NCBI RefSeq assembly: GCF_013414195.1
Contig: NZ_JAATTV010000013.1
Span: 1 to 64,000, forward strand
Length of the DNA: 64,000 bases
DNA from: Psychrobacter sp. BI730
Lineage (GTDB): Bacteria; Pseudomonadota; Gammaproteobacteria; Pseudomonadales; Moraxellaceae
Direction: 5' to 3'
A program made the translations under genes and the position numbers. Below the pieces are notes generated by a model that worked only from the letters and a program-made list of their open reading frames with translations, searched no databases and was not told the origin of the DNA. Shown here piece after piece: positions 1-9,413 of the stretch. Position 1 is the stretch's first letter. The number at the start of each line of letters is the position of its first letter.

Positions 1-135
1 GTAATGCCTGGTGATAACGTTGAGATGGGCGTAGAGCTTATCCACCCAATCGCTATGGACAAAGGTCTTCGCTTCGCTATTCGTGAAGGCGGCCGTACTG
101 TAGGCGCTGGTGTTGTTGCTAACGTATTGAACTAA
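1..135 (+). CDS. tuf: Elongation factor Tu, C-terminal end (partial)
   Basis: The frame is open from base 1 and ends at TAA (133-135), giving 44 residues that read [18 protein letters not shown] and end [10 protein letters not shown]. This is the C-terminal beta-barrel (domain 3) of EF-Tu, the GTPase that carries aminoacyl-tRNA to the ribosome. The rest lies upstream of the window. A strong hairpin follows the stop, so tuf is the last gene of its unit. Which of the usual two tuf copies this is cannot be told here, but a tuf copy before tRNA-Trp and secE is the classical tufB position. Confidence 0.95.
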   Translation, partial: VMPGDNVEMGVELIHPIAMDKGLRFAIREGGRTVGAGVVANVLN

Positions 136-172
136 GACTTAAGTCTCAGTAATGAGCTTATGAGTTAGTCAT

Positions 173-207
173 AAAAAAGGCCATCCTATCTAGGGTGGCC
201 TTTTTTT
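173..207 (+). terminator. Rho-independent terminator after tuf
   Basis: A 9-bp stem (179-187 with 192-200, one G-T wobble) and a 4-nt loop are followed by seven T (201-207) and preceded by six A, so it could act in both directions. It lies 38 bp after the tuf stop. Confidence 0.9.
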
Positions 208-388
208 ATTGGGATAGTGAAGCACGTTCAAAAATAGAATTAGACCTAGCGTGTATTAATGAATTGGCTATATGTGTGACAGATATAATTATTTGTTAGA
301 TAGCATATTGTAATCTACGGCATAGCTTGTTATATTATCGCTGCACTTAACGCTAGCAGTTATTTTAGATTGCGTCAGTGCAAAATCA

Positions 389-409
389 GGTAAAATTAAT
401 AATTTTACC
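389..409. repeat. Perfect 21-bp palindrome upstream of the tRNA-Trp promoter
   Basis: GGTAAAATTA and TAATTTTACC flank a single central A (399). The arms are exact over 10 bp. No T run follows, so it does not look like a terminator. It ends 9 bp before the proposed -35 box of the tRNA promoter. It could be a protein-binding site or a cruciform-prone sequence; its function is unknown. Confidence 0.6.
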
Positions 410-418
410 GTCAAGGGC

Positions 419-446
419 TTGCATTCTATGCTAAATATTGTATAAT
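419..446 (+). promoter_or_regulatory. Sigma-70 promoter of tRNA-Trp (and possibly secE-nusG)
   Basis: A TTGCAT -35 box (419-424) and a perfect TATAAT -10 box (441-446) are separated by 16 bp. The -10 box ends 18 bp before the mature tRNA 5' end, which leaves a short leader for RNase P removal. Confidence 0.75.
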
Positions 447-464
447 GCTGTCCTTTACACCCAT

Positions 465-540
465 AGGCGATTGGCTCAATTGGTAGAGCATCGGTCTCCA
501 AAACCGAGGGTTGTAGGTTCGAGTCCTACATCGCCTGCCA
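465..540 (+). tRNA. trpT: tRNA-Trp (anticodon CCA)
   Basis: A 76-nt cloverleaf with the 3' CCA encoded (538-540). The acceptor arm AGGCGAT pairs with ATCGCCT, the discriminator base is G537, and the T-arm contains GGTTCGAGTCC. The anticodon loop reads CTCCAAA, so the anticodon is CCA for tryptophan. It lies between tuf and secE, a placement known from Escherichia and other gammaproteobacteria (there with additional tRNAs elsewhere). The 51 bp to secE show no terminator, so co-transcription with secE is possible. Confidence 0.97.
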
Positions 541-591
541 TCTTCTTATCACATCTTTGTTGTACCCCACCATCTCCGAAGCGAGTTCTTT

Positions 592-1077
592 ATGAGCAAT
601 GATCAAGATAACCTCGAGACTAAGTTATCTGATGCCAAGGCGGTTGCTGGTGGAATGCTGTCTAAAAATAAGCATGTTTCAGCTAGTGTTACTACTGCTG
701 TTGAAGTGGCTAAGACTGGCTCAATAAAAGATTTGATTTTGTGGCTACTTGCCGCAGCTGTATTAATCGGTGCGACTCTAGTAAATCAATACTTACCAGG
801 CTATTGGCAACCTGCCAACGATGTTTGGGTACGTATTGGTATTATTGTCGTACTTGTTGTATTTGCATTAGTCTGTTTGGCGCTAACGCATCAAGGCCGT
901 GCTTTTAAAATATTGTTAAAAGACGCTGCCGTTGAGCTTCGCCGAGTGACATGGCCAGGTAAAGACGAAACCTTTCAATATACATGGCAAGTGATTGTCG
1001 TGATTGCGATTGCCGGTTTCTTTATTTGGTTATTGGATAACTTTTTTAATTGGTTCGTTGGTATCTTTATCGGTTAA
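592..1077 (+). CDS. secE: Preprotein translocase subunit SecE
   Basis: SecE is the small essential subunit of the SecYEG channel that clamps SecY in the inner membrane. The protein has 161 residues and three hydrophobic segments (about residues 47-68, 79-101 and 130-158), as in the longer gammaproteobacterial forms. The family hallmark is the amphipathic stretch before the last helix, ELRRVTWPGKDETFQ (about residues 114-128). The first 45 residues are a hydrophilic, Ser/Ala/Lys-rich tail that makes it longer than the 127-residue E. coli protein. The start at 592 has only a weak CGAG ribosome-binding site. nusG follows after 71 bp, the usual secE-nusG pairing. Confidence 0.96.
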   Translation: MSNDQDNLETKLSDAKAVAGGMLSKNKHVSASVTTAVEVAKTGSIKDLILWLLAAAVLIGATLVNQYLPGYWQPANDVWVRIGIIVVLVVFALVCLALTHQGRAFKILLKDAAVELRRVTWPGKDETFQYTWQVIVVIAIAGFFIWLLDNFFNWFVGIFIG

Positions 1078-1148
1078 TAGCACGTATTAGTGACTATTAG
1101 CGAGACATTTACTCATAACGACTTATTTATAATGATCAGGAGCGTGAT

Positions 1149-1679
1149 ATGCGTTGGTATATTGTCCAAGCGTTTTCAGGATATGAAAAACAAGTACAAC
1201 GTTCATTAACTGATCGTATTAACCGTAGTGACTTCGCTGAGTCATTCGGTGATGTATTGGTTCCTACTGAAGAAGTCGTCGAAATGAAAGACGGCAAAAA
1301 ACGTAAGAGTGAGCGCAAGTTCTTTCCTGGATATGTATTGATCCAGATGGAGATGAACGATAATACTTGGCACATCGTAAAAGATTGCCCTCGTATTATG
1401 GGCTTCATCGGTGGTACGCCTGAGATGCCTGCACCGATTACACAAGTAGAAGCTGATCGCATTTTAAACCGTTTGAACCAGACTGAAACTGACCCACGTC
1501 CTAAGACTCTATTTGAGCCAGGCGAAGAGTTGTTAGTGATCGATGGTCCATTTACTGACTTTAAAGGGTTGGTAGAAAAAGTGGATTATGAGAAGTCTAA
1601 GCTACATCTGACAGTAAACGTATTTAATCGACCTACGCAGGTTGAGCTTGAATTTAGTAAAGTTGAAAAACTAGACTAA
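1149..1679 (+). CDS. nusG: Transcription termination/antitermination protein NusG
   Basis: NusG binds the RNA polymerase clamp, suppresses pausing, and links polymerase to Rho or to ribosomal S10. The 176-residue length is normal. The N-terminal NGN domain opens with [16 protein letters not shown] and contains [12 protein letters not shown]. The C-terminal KOW domain holds [19 protein letters not shown] (about residues 126-144). An AGGAG ribosome-binding site lies about 6 nt before the ATG. It is followed by rplK after 90 bp, the canonical order. Confidence 0.98.
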   Translation: MRWYIVQAFSGYEKQVQRSLTDRINRSDFAESFGDVLVPTEEVVEMKDGKKRKSERKFFPGYVLIQMEMNDNTWHIVKDCPRIMGFIGGTPEMPAPITQVEADRILNRLNQTETDPRPKTLFEPGEELLVIDGPFTDFKGLVEKVDYEKSKLHLTVNVFNRPTQVELEFSKVEKLD

Positions 1680-1769
1680 ATTAGCAAAAAATTCATCAAC
1701 CGGGGAGCTGTTAGTCAATTAGGTATATACCACGTTGATTTGGCGCTATCACCCATTTAGGAGAGTATC

Positions 1770-2201
1770 ATGGCTAAGAAGATTGATGGTTACATCAAAC
1801 TGCAAGTGCCTGCAGGCAAAGCAAATCCTTCACCACCTATTGGTCCAGCTTTGGGTCAAAAAGGCGTGAACATCATGGCGTTCTGTAAAGAATTTAACGC
1901 TGCGACCTCAGGCCAAGAGCCAGGCCTACCGATCCCAACTGAGATCACAGTATACAGCGACAAATCTTTTACCTTCATCATGAAGTCACCACCAGCTGCA
2001 TACTTACTACGTAAGGCTGCTGGTATTGCTAAAGGTTCAGGTACACCGAACACTGCTAAAGTTGGTAAAGTTGACCGTGCACAACTAGAAGACATCGTTA
2101 AGACTAAGAATGCAGATTTAACTGCAGCTGATCTTGACGCTGCTGTCCGTACCATCGCTGGTACTGCACGTTCAATGGGTATTACCGTGGAGGGTGTATA
2201 A
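1770..2201 (+). CDS. rplK: 50S ribosomal protein L11
   Basis: L11 forms the GTPase-associated centre of the large subunit with 23S rRNA and is needed for RelA activation. The 143-residue protein begins [20 protein letters not shown], with the conserved [22 protein letters not shown] segment split over residues 22-43, and ends in the RNA-binding domain with [17 protein letters not shown] gives a strong ribosome-binding site. The stop TAA overlaps the rplA ATG by one base, so L11 and L1 are translationally coupled, as expected for this autogenously controlled pair. Confidence 0.99.
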   Translation: MAKKIDGYIKLQVPAGKANPSPPIGPALGQKGVNIMAFCKEFNAATSGQEPGLPIPTEITVYSDKSFTFIMKSPPAAYLLRKAAGIAKGSGTPNTAKVGKVDRAQLEDIVKTKNADLTAADLDAAVRTIAGTARSMGITVEGV

Positions 2202-2902
2202 TGTCTAAGCTAACCAAACGTCAAAAAGAAATTCAAAGCCGTATTGATAACGAAAAACAGTACACTATTGAAGAAGCGGTTCAAATCCTAAACGATTTGC
2301 CAGCGCTAAAATTCAAAGAGTCTATCGATATCGCAGTAAACTTGGGCGTTGACCCACGTAAATCTGATCAAGTAGTTCGTGGTGCAACCAACCTACCTGC
2401 GGGTACTGGTAAAACCAAACGCGTTGCTGTATTTGCTCAAGGCGCTGCTGCTGAAGCCGCTAAAGAAGCTGGTGCAGACATCGTTGGTTTTGAAGACCTA
2501 GCAGAGCAAATTAAAGCCGGTAACATGGACTTTGATGTTGTTATCGCAGCTCCAGATGCAATGCGTGTTGTTGGTCAGTTAGGTACTATCCTAGGCCCAC
2601 GTGGTCTAATGCCTAACCCTAAAGTTGGTACAGTAACGCCAAACGTTGCTGAAGCTGTGACTAATGCGAAAGCTGGTCAGGCTCAGTACCGTGTTGATAA
2701 AGCTGGTATCATCCATGCAACTATCGGCCAAGTTGGTTTCACTGCTGATCAAATCGAGCAAAACGCGCAAGCGATTCTTTCTGATCTAAAGCGTGCTAAG
2801 CCTGCTACTTCTAAAGGTACTTTCATTAAGAAAATTACCTTGTCTAGCACGATGGGTCCAGGTCTAACGATCGACGCTGTTCCTTATCGTACTGCTAAAT
2901 AA
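2201..2902 (+). CDS. rplA: 50S ribosomal protein L1
   Basis: L1 forms the mobile L1 stalk that guides deacylated tRNA from the E site, and in enterobacteria represses its own operon by binding the mRNA. The 233-residue length is normal. The signature stretch [18 protein letters not shown] (near residue 130) and the C-terminal [12 protein letters not shown] are present. It starts within the rplK stop codon. No L1-binding leader was identified with confidence upstream of rplK. Confidence 0.99.
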   Translation: MSKLTKRQKEIQSRIDNEKQYTIEEAVQILNDLPALKFKESIDIAVNLGVDPRKSDQVVRGATNLPAGTGKTKRVAVFAQGAAAEAAKEAGADIVGFEDLAEQIKAGNMDFDVVIAAPDAMRVVGQLGTILGPRGLMPNPKVGTVTPNVAEAVTNAKAGQAQYRVDKAGIIHATIGQVGFTADQIEQNAQAILSDLKRAKPATSKGTFIKKITLSSTMGPGLTIDAVPYRTAK

Positions 2903-3359
2903 TTAAAGTTTTTATCTTCAAATATTTTGAGTGATAAATACAAACAGTTTTTAAAAAATTAGGTCAGCGTAGTATTTGCTACGCTGTCTAAGACCGTAGG
3001 TAGAGAGTAGTTTAGAGTCATAGTTAGCGATCTTCGGATAGTTGTTTATGATGATAAGTCACTTTTGTTAATCGACGACAGATGAAAATCTTAGTTGTCC
3101 TACGCAGACGGTGGCCCACACAGTTTAAGACACGAGCGAATAGGGCGGTAAGGTTATTTATAACCTTCAAACTATTACTCAACGTCATTCTGATAACGGT
3201 GCCGTAATCAGTCGTTACCAGTAGATGCTTTTTTTATTAATTGAATCCACTGGTAATGTGTCGTATCAAGTCAGTCTTAGCTTACAGTTTGAGCGCATAA
3301 AAACCTTGTTTTTGGCACTTTTATTATAAGTCGATTGATAAGATTAAAGGAGTCAACTT
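2903..3359 (+). promoter_or_regulatory. Leader of rplJL: probable L10 autoregulatory region
   Basis: This 457-bp gene-free stretch sits where gammaproteobacteria carry the rplJ promoter and the L10-binding leader. Three stems are visible: 2965-2986 (8 bp, CAGCGTAG/CTACGCTG), 3150-3167 (AAGGTTA, 4-nt loop, TAACCTT) and 3215-3256 (TTACCAGT/ACTGGTAA enclosing 26 nt). None has a terminator T run in the right place. That L10-(L12)4 represses translation by binding this leader is known in E. coli; that it does so here is inferred from position. I could not fit the Rfam fold or a clear promoter by eye. Confidence 0.55.
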
Positions 3360-3887
3360 ATGGCATTAACGCTAGAACAAAAACAACAAGTTGTGGCTGA
3401 AGTGTCTGAAGTTGCTGCTAATGCTTACTCAGCAGTAGCTGCCGAATATCACGGTATTGGTGTTGCACAGCTTACTAAGCTGCGCGAACAAGCTCGTGAT
3501 AAAGGTGTTGTTTTGAAAGTGGTAAAAAATACACTAGCAAAACGCGCTTTTGAAGGCACTAAGTTTGAGAGCATGTCAGACCGTATGACTGGTCCACTAC
3601 TTTTGGCTTTCTCTATGGAAGATTTGGGATCTGCTGCTCGAGTCGTTTTCGACTTCAGCAAAGATAACAAAGCTTTAGAGACCAAATTAGTATCAGTCGG
3701 TGGTGAAGTTTATGGTCCAGAAGAGCTAGAGCGCGTATCGAAGCTACCAACTCGCGACGAAGCAATCTCTATCTTGATGGCTACTATGAATGCACCAGTG
3801 ACCAAGCTTGTCCAGACTATGAACGCTGTTCCTGGCAAGTTCGTTCGCACTGTAGCGGCAATCAAAGACGCAAAAGAAGCTGCTTAA
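3360..3887 (+). CDS. rplJ: 50S ribosomal protein L10
   Basis: L10 anchors the L7/L12 dimers at the base of the ribosomal stalk that recruits translation factors. The 175-residue protein begins MALTLEQKQQVVAEVSEVA, contains VVKNTLAKRAFEGT (near residue 55), and ends in the helical L7/L12-binding tail. AAGGAG lies 7 nt before the ATG. It is followed by rplL after 120 bp, and the long leader before it fits autogenous control. Confidence 0.98.
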   Translation: MALTLEQKQQVVAEVSEVAANAYSAVAAEYHGIGVAQLTKLREQARDKGVVLKVVKNTLAKRAFEGTKFESMSDRMTGPLLLAFSMEDLGSAARVVFDFSKDNKALETKLVSVGGEVYGPEELERVSKLPTRDEAISILMATMNAPVTKLVQTMNAVPGKFVRTVAAIKDAKEAA

Positions 3888-4007
3888 TTGCTTGTTTTAA
3901 CGTAACTTTAACATCGCTAATTTTGGTTGCATTTTATTGTCACATTAGGCAAGCAATCAAGGCGATATTAGAATCAATTAATTTTTATCAGATAACGGAG
4001 AGTTCTC

Positions 4008-4379
4008 ATGGCACTATCTAAAGATGACGTGTTAAATGCAATCGCTGAAATGTCAGTAATGGATATCGTTGAGTTAATCAGCGACATGGAAGAAAAATTC
4101 GGCGTAACAGCTGCTGTTGCTGCTGCACCTGCTGCTGCTGGTCCTGCTGCTGCTGCTGCTGAAGAAAAAGACGAGTTTGACGTAGTTCTTGCCAGCTTTG
4201 GCGAGAAGAAAGTTGGCGTAATTAAAGCCGTACGTGAAGCTACTGGTCTTGGCCTAAAAGAAGCGAAAGATTTGGTTGAAAGCGCTCCAGCTCCAATCAA
4301 AGAAGGCGCATCTAAAGCTGAAGCTGAAGAGTTGAAAAAGAAACTTGAAGAAGCTGGTGCAACTGTTGAACTAAAATAA
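4008..4379 (+). CDS. rplL: 50S ribosomal protein L7/L12
   Basis: L7/L12 forms the flexible stalk that activates EF-Tu, EF-G and IF2. The 123-residue protein has an N-terminal dimerisation domain, an Ala/Pro/Gly-rich hinge (about residues 38-52) and the C-terminal factor-binding domain with [27 protein letters not shown] ribosome-binding site precedes the ATG. It is the last gene before the rplL-rpoB attenuator. Confidence 0.99.
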   Translation: MALSKDDVLNAIAEMSVMDIVELISDMEEKFGVTAAVAAAPAAAGPAAAAAEEKDEFDVVLASFGEKKVGVIKAVREATGLGLKEAKDLVESAPAPIKEGASKAEAEELKKKLEEAGATVELK

Positions 4380-4393
4380 GTTTAACACTGTAC

Positions 4394-4434
4394 GAAAAAA
4401 AGCTGGTAATGCCTTGCATTGCCAGCTTTTTTTT
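4394..4434 (+). terminator. Attenuator/terminator between rplL and rpoB
   Basis: A 13-bp stem (4399-4411 with 4417-4429, one wobble) with a 5-nt loop is followed by eight T. In E. coli a partial terminator at this place sets the ratio of ribosomal protein to polymerase mRNA, and the same role is inferred here. The stem looks stronger than a leaky attenuator needs. Confidence 0.85.
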
Positions 4435-5143
4435 ACTATAATTCGTAGCTTGACCTTTTGTGTCTGCCAACATACGTATGCAACATCACGGTGGATACCC
4501 ATCAAAAGGACAGACGATATACATGCAAGCACACATGCCAGTTTTTGAAATCAGTTAATATTAGCTAAACGTCTGTAGATGTTTGGCATTTTTTTGTGTC
4601 TGCATGCTTTCCTATCAACACTATAGTTTATACTGATTCTAAAAGTTATAGTTACCCCGATTATTAATCCTGAAAAAAGCGGTATTCTTAAAAAAGCTGT
4701 TGATCATAAGTTGCCTACTTGGTGTGGCATGACTGTCGATATTCAGTCTCATAGACAGTTTGTATGTGTAGGGAACATGGTTCGGTAATAAGTAGTCTAG
4801 ATGGCAAGTGGTATGGATGCAATCTTAATAGACATTATTTCCCAGCAAGGTATTTGTAAATTAAGCCTGATAGGCAATGTGTTATAGATTATATAATATT
4901 GAATTTTTTGGTTGCAACAGTCATATAGACTGATTCACTTACCATGAATTTAGCAAGCAACGATGAGATTAAGTGAAGTGTGCTAGGTAAGCACTGAAGA
5001 GTAAAGTAGTAATTGACAGAAAAGACATGAACTGAACACGAAGACCCGTTTTATATTATCGTTTACGTCGCCACGTTTGCATCGTATTTATGCATACTGG
5101 CCACGCTTTTAATTTGTTTCCACGTTTACTGTAAGGACTCTCG
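4435..5143 (+). other. Long rplL-rpoB intergenic region, no gene seen
   Basis: About 709 bp lie between the attenuator and rpoB, longer than the whole rplL-rpoB gap of E. coli (roughly 320 bp). No open frame of convincing composition is present. A 12-bp direct repeat, TTTTGTGTCTGC, occurs at 4456-4467 and 4592-4603. AT-rich tracts around 4880-4905 include a TATAAT-like hexamer, but I could not pair it with a good -35 box. It may hold a secondary rpoBC promoter or an RNase III processing stem, but neither is shown. Confidence 0.5.
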
Positions 5144-8100
5144 ATGGCATATTCTTATACTGAAAAAAAGCGTATTCGCAAAAGTTTTGCTGAATTGCCC
5201 ACTGTAATGGACATTCCCTATTTACTGTCTATTCAAGTAGATTCTTACGAGCAATTTTTGCAAGAGCACAAAAAGCCGAAAGCTCGTGAGAATACTGGTT
5301 TGCAAGCTGCGTATTCCTCTATTTTCCCAATTGAGAGTCACTCTGGTAACGCAGAGCTACAATTTGTTGAGTACTATTTAGGCACGCCTGAATTTGATGA
5401 GCGTGAGTGTATCTTACGTGGTTCAACGTTTGCTGCGCCAATGCGTGTCAAAATCCGTTTGATCATCAAAGACAAAGACAGCAAAGACAAAGATAGCAAA
5501 GCTGCTATCAAAGATATCCGTGAGCAAAGCGTTTACATGGGCGAGATGCCTTTGATGACGGCTAACGGTACATTTATTATCAATGGTACTGAGCGTGTTA
5601 TCGTATCTCAGCTACATCGTTCACCTGGTGTGTTCTTTGATCATGATAAAGGTAAGTCGCACTCAAGTGGTAAAGTGCTTTATAACGCACGTATCATCCC
5701 TTACCGTGGTTCATGGTTAGACTTTGAATTTGATGCAAAAGATTTAGTATTTGCTCGTATTGACCGTCGCCGCAAACTACTTGCGTCAATCATTCTACGC
5801 GCACTTGGTCTAACAACTTCTGAAATCTTAGATTTGTTCTTTGATAAAGTTGCTGTTTATAAAGGCGAAGAGCAGTTTGAAATTGATTTAGTTGCTGATC
5901 GTCTACGTGGCGAGATGGCTCAGTTTGATATCGTATCACCTGAAGGTGACGTTATCGTAGAGCAGGGCAAACGCATCAACGCCCGCCGTATCCGTCAGCT
6001 TGAAGAAGCAGGTATGACGAAGATTGCTGTGCCTGATGAGTACCTATACGAGCGTATCTTGGCAGAAGATATCGTTGTTAATGACGAAATCATTGCTAAA
6101 GCAAACACGCCAATCGACCATGAGTTATTGGTTAAATTGAGCGCGTTTGAAGCCAGTGAATCTATCAAAGAATTCAGCATTCTATTTACGAACGATATCG
6201 ACCAAGGTAGTTATATTGCCGATACGCTACGTGCAGATAGCACGTCAAGCCGTGAAGAAGCGTTGATCGAAATCTACAAAGTAATGCGTCCAGGTGAGCC
6301 ACCAACGGTTGAAACTGCTGAGAAACTGTTTGAGAGCATGTTCTTTAATGCAGATCGTTATGACTTATCAAACGTCGGTCGTATGAAGTTCAACCGTCGT
6401 CTTGGTTTAGAATTTGATAACACTGATGATCCTGATATCCAGCGCGAACGCAGTGTATTGACCAACGATGATATCGTTAACGTTCTAAAAGAGCTTATCG
6501 AGATTCGTAATGGTCGCGGCGATGTCGATGATATTGACCATCTTGGTAACCGCCGTATTCGTTCAGTAGGCGAAATGGCAGAAAACCAATTCCGTGTTGG
6601 TCTAGTACGTGTTGAGCGTGCTGTAAAAGAGCGTTTAAGCTCAGCAGAATCAGACAACTTGTCACCACAAGATTTGATTAACTCTAAGCCAGTAGCGGCT
6701 GCGGTTAAAGAATTCTTTGGTTCAAGCCAATTGTCACAGTTTATGGATCAGAACAACCCGTTGTCTGAAGTTACCCATAAGCGCCGTGTATCAGCGTTAG
6801 GACCTGGTGGACTAACTCGTGAACGTGCAGGCTTTGAAGTACGTGACGTACATGATACGCATTATGGCCGTGTATGTCCTATTGAAACTCCTGAAGGTCC
6901 AAACATTGGTCTGATCAACTCACTAGCAACGTTTGCTAAAACCAACAGCTTTGGCTTCTTAGAAACGCCTTATCGCCGTGTGGTTGATGGTAAAGTGACT
7001 GACGTTATTGAGTATCTATCAGCAATCGAAGAAGTAGGTACTGTCATTGCACAGGCTGATTCTCCGATGACTGAAGATGGCGCGTTATCTGACGAGATGG
7101 TCAGTGTACGTAGCTATGGTGAATTTGTTCGTATGCCGCCAGAAAAAGTGACGCATATGGATGTATCACCAAGTCAGGTAGTATCGGTTGCAGCAGGTCT
7201 GATTCCGTTCCTAGAGCATGATGATGCTAACCGTGCCTTGATGGGCTCGAACATGCAGCGTCAGGCTGTTCCTACGCTACGTGCTGATAAGCCGTTAGTA
7301 GGTACTGGTATGGAGCGTCACGTTGCTCGTGACTCTGGTGTTTGTGTGATCGCTAAGCGTGGCGGTGTGATTGAAGATGTTGATGCATCACGTATCGTGG
7401 TTCGTGTAAACGAAGACGAGATGACTGCTGGTGAAGCAGGTATCGATATCTATAACTTGATCAAATACACGCGCTCTAACCAAAACACTTGTATCAACCA
7501 ACGTATCATCGTTAACCAAGGTGACGAGATTGCTTTGGGTGATATCTTGGCTGATGGTCCATCAACGGATCTTGGTGAGCTAGCACTAGGCCAGAACATC
7601 CGCATCGCATTTATGCCGTGGAATGGTTACAACTTCGAAGATTCAATCTTGTTATCTGAAAAAGTAGTTAAAGAAGATCGTTTCACTACTATTCATATCC
7701 AAGAATTGACTTGTGTGGCTCGTGATACCAAGCTAGGTACAGAAGAGATCACTGCTGATATTCCAAACGTTGGTGAAGCAGCATTATCAAGTCTTGATGA
7801 AGCAGGTATCGTCTATATCGGTGCTGAAGTTGACGCTGGTGATATTCTAGTTGGTAAAGTGACGCCAAAAGGTGAAACGCAACTAACGCCAGAAGAGAAA
7901 CTACTACGGGCTATCTTTGGCGAAAAAGCGGCTGATGTGAAAGACACTTCACTACGCGTACCGACTTCAAGTAAAGGTACGGTTATTGACGTACAAGTAT
8001 TCACCCGTGACGGTGTCGAAAAAGATGCGCGTGCTAAAGCGATTGAAAAATCACAGCTTGATAGCTACCGTAAAGATTTAAAAGAAGAGCTACGTATCTT

Positions 8101-9262
8101 TGAAGAAGCAGCACGTGGTCGTATTGGTAATCTATTAGATGGCCAAAAAGTCAGCGGCGGTGCTGGTCTGAAAGCCGGTACAGTGATGGCATTGGCTGAT
8201 ATGAAAGATATGAGCCTTGAGACCTTACTTGACATTCAACCAGTCGAAGAAGAAATCTCTGAGCGTCTAACGCAAATCGCTGATTACTTGGTTGATAAGC
8301 AAAAAGACATCGATGTGAAATTTGCTGAGAAAAAACGCAAATTGACCGCTGGTGATGACTTGCAACACGGTGTACAAAAAATTGTTAAGGTTTACCTAGC
8401 CGTTAAGCGTCGTATTCAGCCTGGTGATAAAATGGCTGGTCGTCATGGTAACAAGGGTGTGGTATCGCGCATTATGCCGGTTGAAGACATGCCTTATGAC
8501 GAGCACGGCAATACCGTTGACATCGTCTTGAACCCACTTGGTGTACCATCGCGTATGAACATCGGTCAGGTTCTAGAAACGCATTTGGGTATGGCAGCGA
8601 AGGGCTTGGGCGAAAAAATCGACGGTATGCTGAAAGCACAAGCAGCGATCAAAGAGCTACGTGACTTCTTGGACAAAATCTATAACCAAGTAGGTGGTGA
8701 GCAAGTTGATCTTGATAGCTTGAGTGATGATGACATCATGGCGCTAGCAGACAACTTACGTGGCGGTGTACCGATGGGCACAGCAGTATTTGACGGCGCA
8801 AGAGAAAGCCAAGTTAAAGACTTGCTCGAGCTTGCTGGTATGGATCGCGATGGTCAGCAGACGTTATATGATGGTCGTACAGGTCAGAAGTTTGACCGTA
8901 AAGTAACTGTCGGCTACATGTACATGCTCAAGCTTAACCATTTGGTTGATGACAAAATGCATGCGCGTTCAACGGGTTCTTATTCTCTAGTGACGCAGCA
9001 GCCATTGGGTGGTAAAGCTCAGTTTGGTGGTCAGCGCTTCGGTGAGATGGAAGTATGGGCACTAGAAGCATACGGCGCGACTTACACGTTGCAAGAAATG
9101 CTAACGGTGAAGTCGGATGACGTTGAAGGCCGTACTCGTATGTACAAAAACATCGTTGATGGTGAGCAGTATATGGATCCAGGCATGCCTGAGTCGTTTA
9201 ACGTACTGACCAAAGAAATCAAATCACTGGGTATTAATATTGAGTTAAAACAAAGCAACTAG
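5144..9262 (+). CDS. rpoB: RNA polymerase beta subunit
   Basis: The beta subunit forms one pincer of the core enzyme and, with beta-prime, the catalytic cleft. The 1372-residue length fits gammaproteobacteria. The rifampicin-pocket stretch [20 protein letters not shown] and the following [19 protein letters not shown] carry the sensitive-type residues. The C-terminal [20 protein letters not shown] clamp anchor is intact. AAGGA lies 9 nt before the ATG. A five-residue unit DKDSK is duplicated at residues 110-119, where E. coli has a shorter loop. It pairs with rpoC, 151 bp downstream. Confidence 0.99.
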   Translation: MAYSYTEKKRIRKSFAELPTVMDIPYLLSIQVDSYEQFLQEHKKPKARENTGLQAAYSSIFPIESHSGNAELQFVEYYLGTPEFDERECILRGSTFAAPMRVKIRLIIKDKDSKDKDSKAAIKDIREQSVYMGEMPLMTANGTFIINGTERVIVSQLHRSPGVFFDHDKGKSHSSGKVLYNARIIPYRGSWLDFEFDAKDLVFARIDRRRKLLASIILRALGLTTSEILDLFFDKVAVYKGEEQFEIDLVADRLRGEMAQFDIVSPEGDVIVEQGKRINARRIRQLEEAGMTKIAVPDEYLYERILAEDIVVNDEIIAKANTPIDHELLVKLSAFEASESIKEFSILFTNDIDQGSYIADTLRADSTSSREEALIEIYKVMRPGEPPTVETAEKLFESMFFNADRYDLSNVGRMKFNRRLGLEFDNTDDPDIQRERSVLTNDDIVNVLKELIEIRNGRGDVDDIDHLGNRRIRSVGEMAENQFRVGLVRVERAVKERLSSAESDNLSPQDLINSKPVAAAVKEFFGSSQLSQFMDQNNPLSEVTHKRRVSALGPGGLTRERAGFEVRDVHDTHYGRVCPIETPEGPNIGLINSLATFAKTNSFGFLETPYRRVVDGKVTDVIEYLSAIEEVGTVIAQADSPMTEDGALSDEMVSVRSYGEFVRMPPEKVTHMDVSPSQVVSVAAGLIPFLEHDDANRALMGSNMQRQAVPTLRADKPLVGTGMERHVARDSGVCVIAKRGGVIEDVDASRIVVRVNEDEMTAGEAGIDIYNLIKYTRSNQNTCINQRIIVNQGDEIALGDILADGPSTDLGELALGQNIRIAFMPWNGYNFEDSILLSEKVVKEDRFTTIHIQELTCVARDTKLGTEEITADIPNVGEAALSSLDEAGIVYIGAEVDAGDILVGKVTPKGETQLTPEEKLLRAIFGEKAADVKDTSLRVPTSSKGTVIDVQVFTRDGVEKDARAKAIEKSQLDSYRKDLKEELRIFEEAARGRIGNLLDGQKVSGGAGLKAGTVMALADMKDMSLETLLDIQPVEEEISERLTQIADYLVDKQKDIDVKFAEKKRKLTAGDDLQHGVQKIVKVYLAVKRRIQPGDKMAGRHGNKGVVSRIMPVEDMPYDEHGNTVDIVLNPLGVPSRMNIGQVLETHLGMAAKGLGEKIDGMLKAQAAIKELRDFLDKIYNQVGGEQVDLDSLSDDDIMALADNLRGGVPMGTAVFDGARESQVKDLLELAGMDRDGQQTLYDGRTGQKFDRKVTVGYMYMLKLNHLVDDKMHARSTGSYSLVTQQPLGGKAQFGGQRFGEMEVWALEAYGATYTLQEMLTVKSDDVEGRTRMYKNIVDGEQYMDPGMPESFNVLTKEIKSLGINIELKQSN
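5471..5500 (+). repeat. 15-bp in-frame tandem duplication inside rpoB
   Basis: GACAAAGACAGCAAA (5471-5485) is followed directly by GACAAAGATAGCAAA (5486-5500), one mismatch. It encodes DKDSK twice in a charged surface loop of the beta subunit. It looks like a slippage-derived insertion. Confidence 0.85.
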
Positions 9263-9413
9263 CCCGTTGTTTAACTTAGTTGTCCACTAAAGGCAGTCTG
9301 CTTTATTGCTGCTGCTTTTAGTGATTTGTCTCAACCCTATTCATTGCCTTCATTCATCTTATCTGCGTCAATGGTACGCTGTCAGATGATTATAAAGATA
9401 ACGGAGAAGCAAC

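Noticed and set aside
289..501. Minus-strand open frame of 70 codons
   Set aside because: It overlaps the tRNA-Trp and its promoter, and its composition is not protein-like.
1136..1462. Minus-strand open frame of 108 codons over nusG
   Set aside because: Antisense shadow of a well conserved gene with no ribosome-binding site or family likeness.
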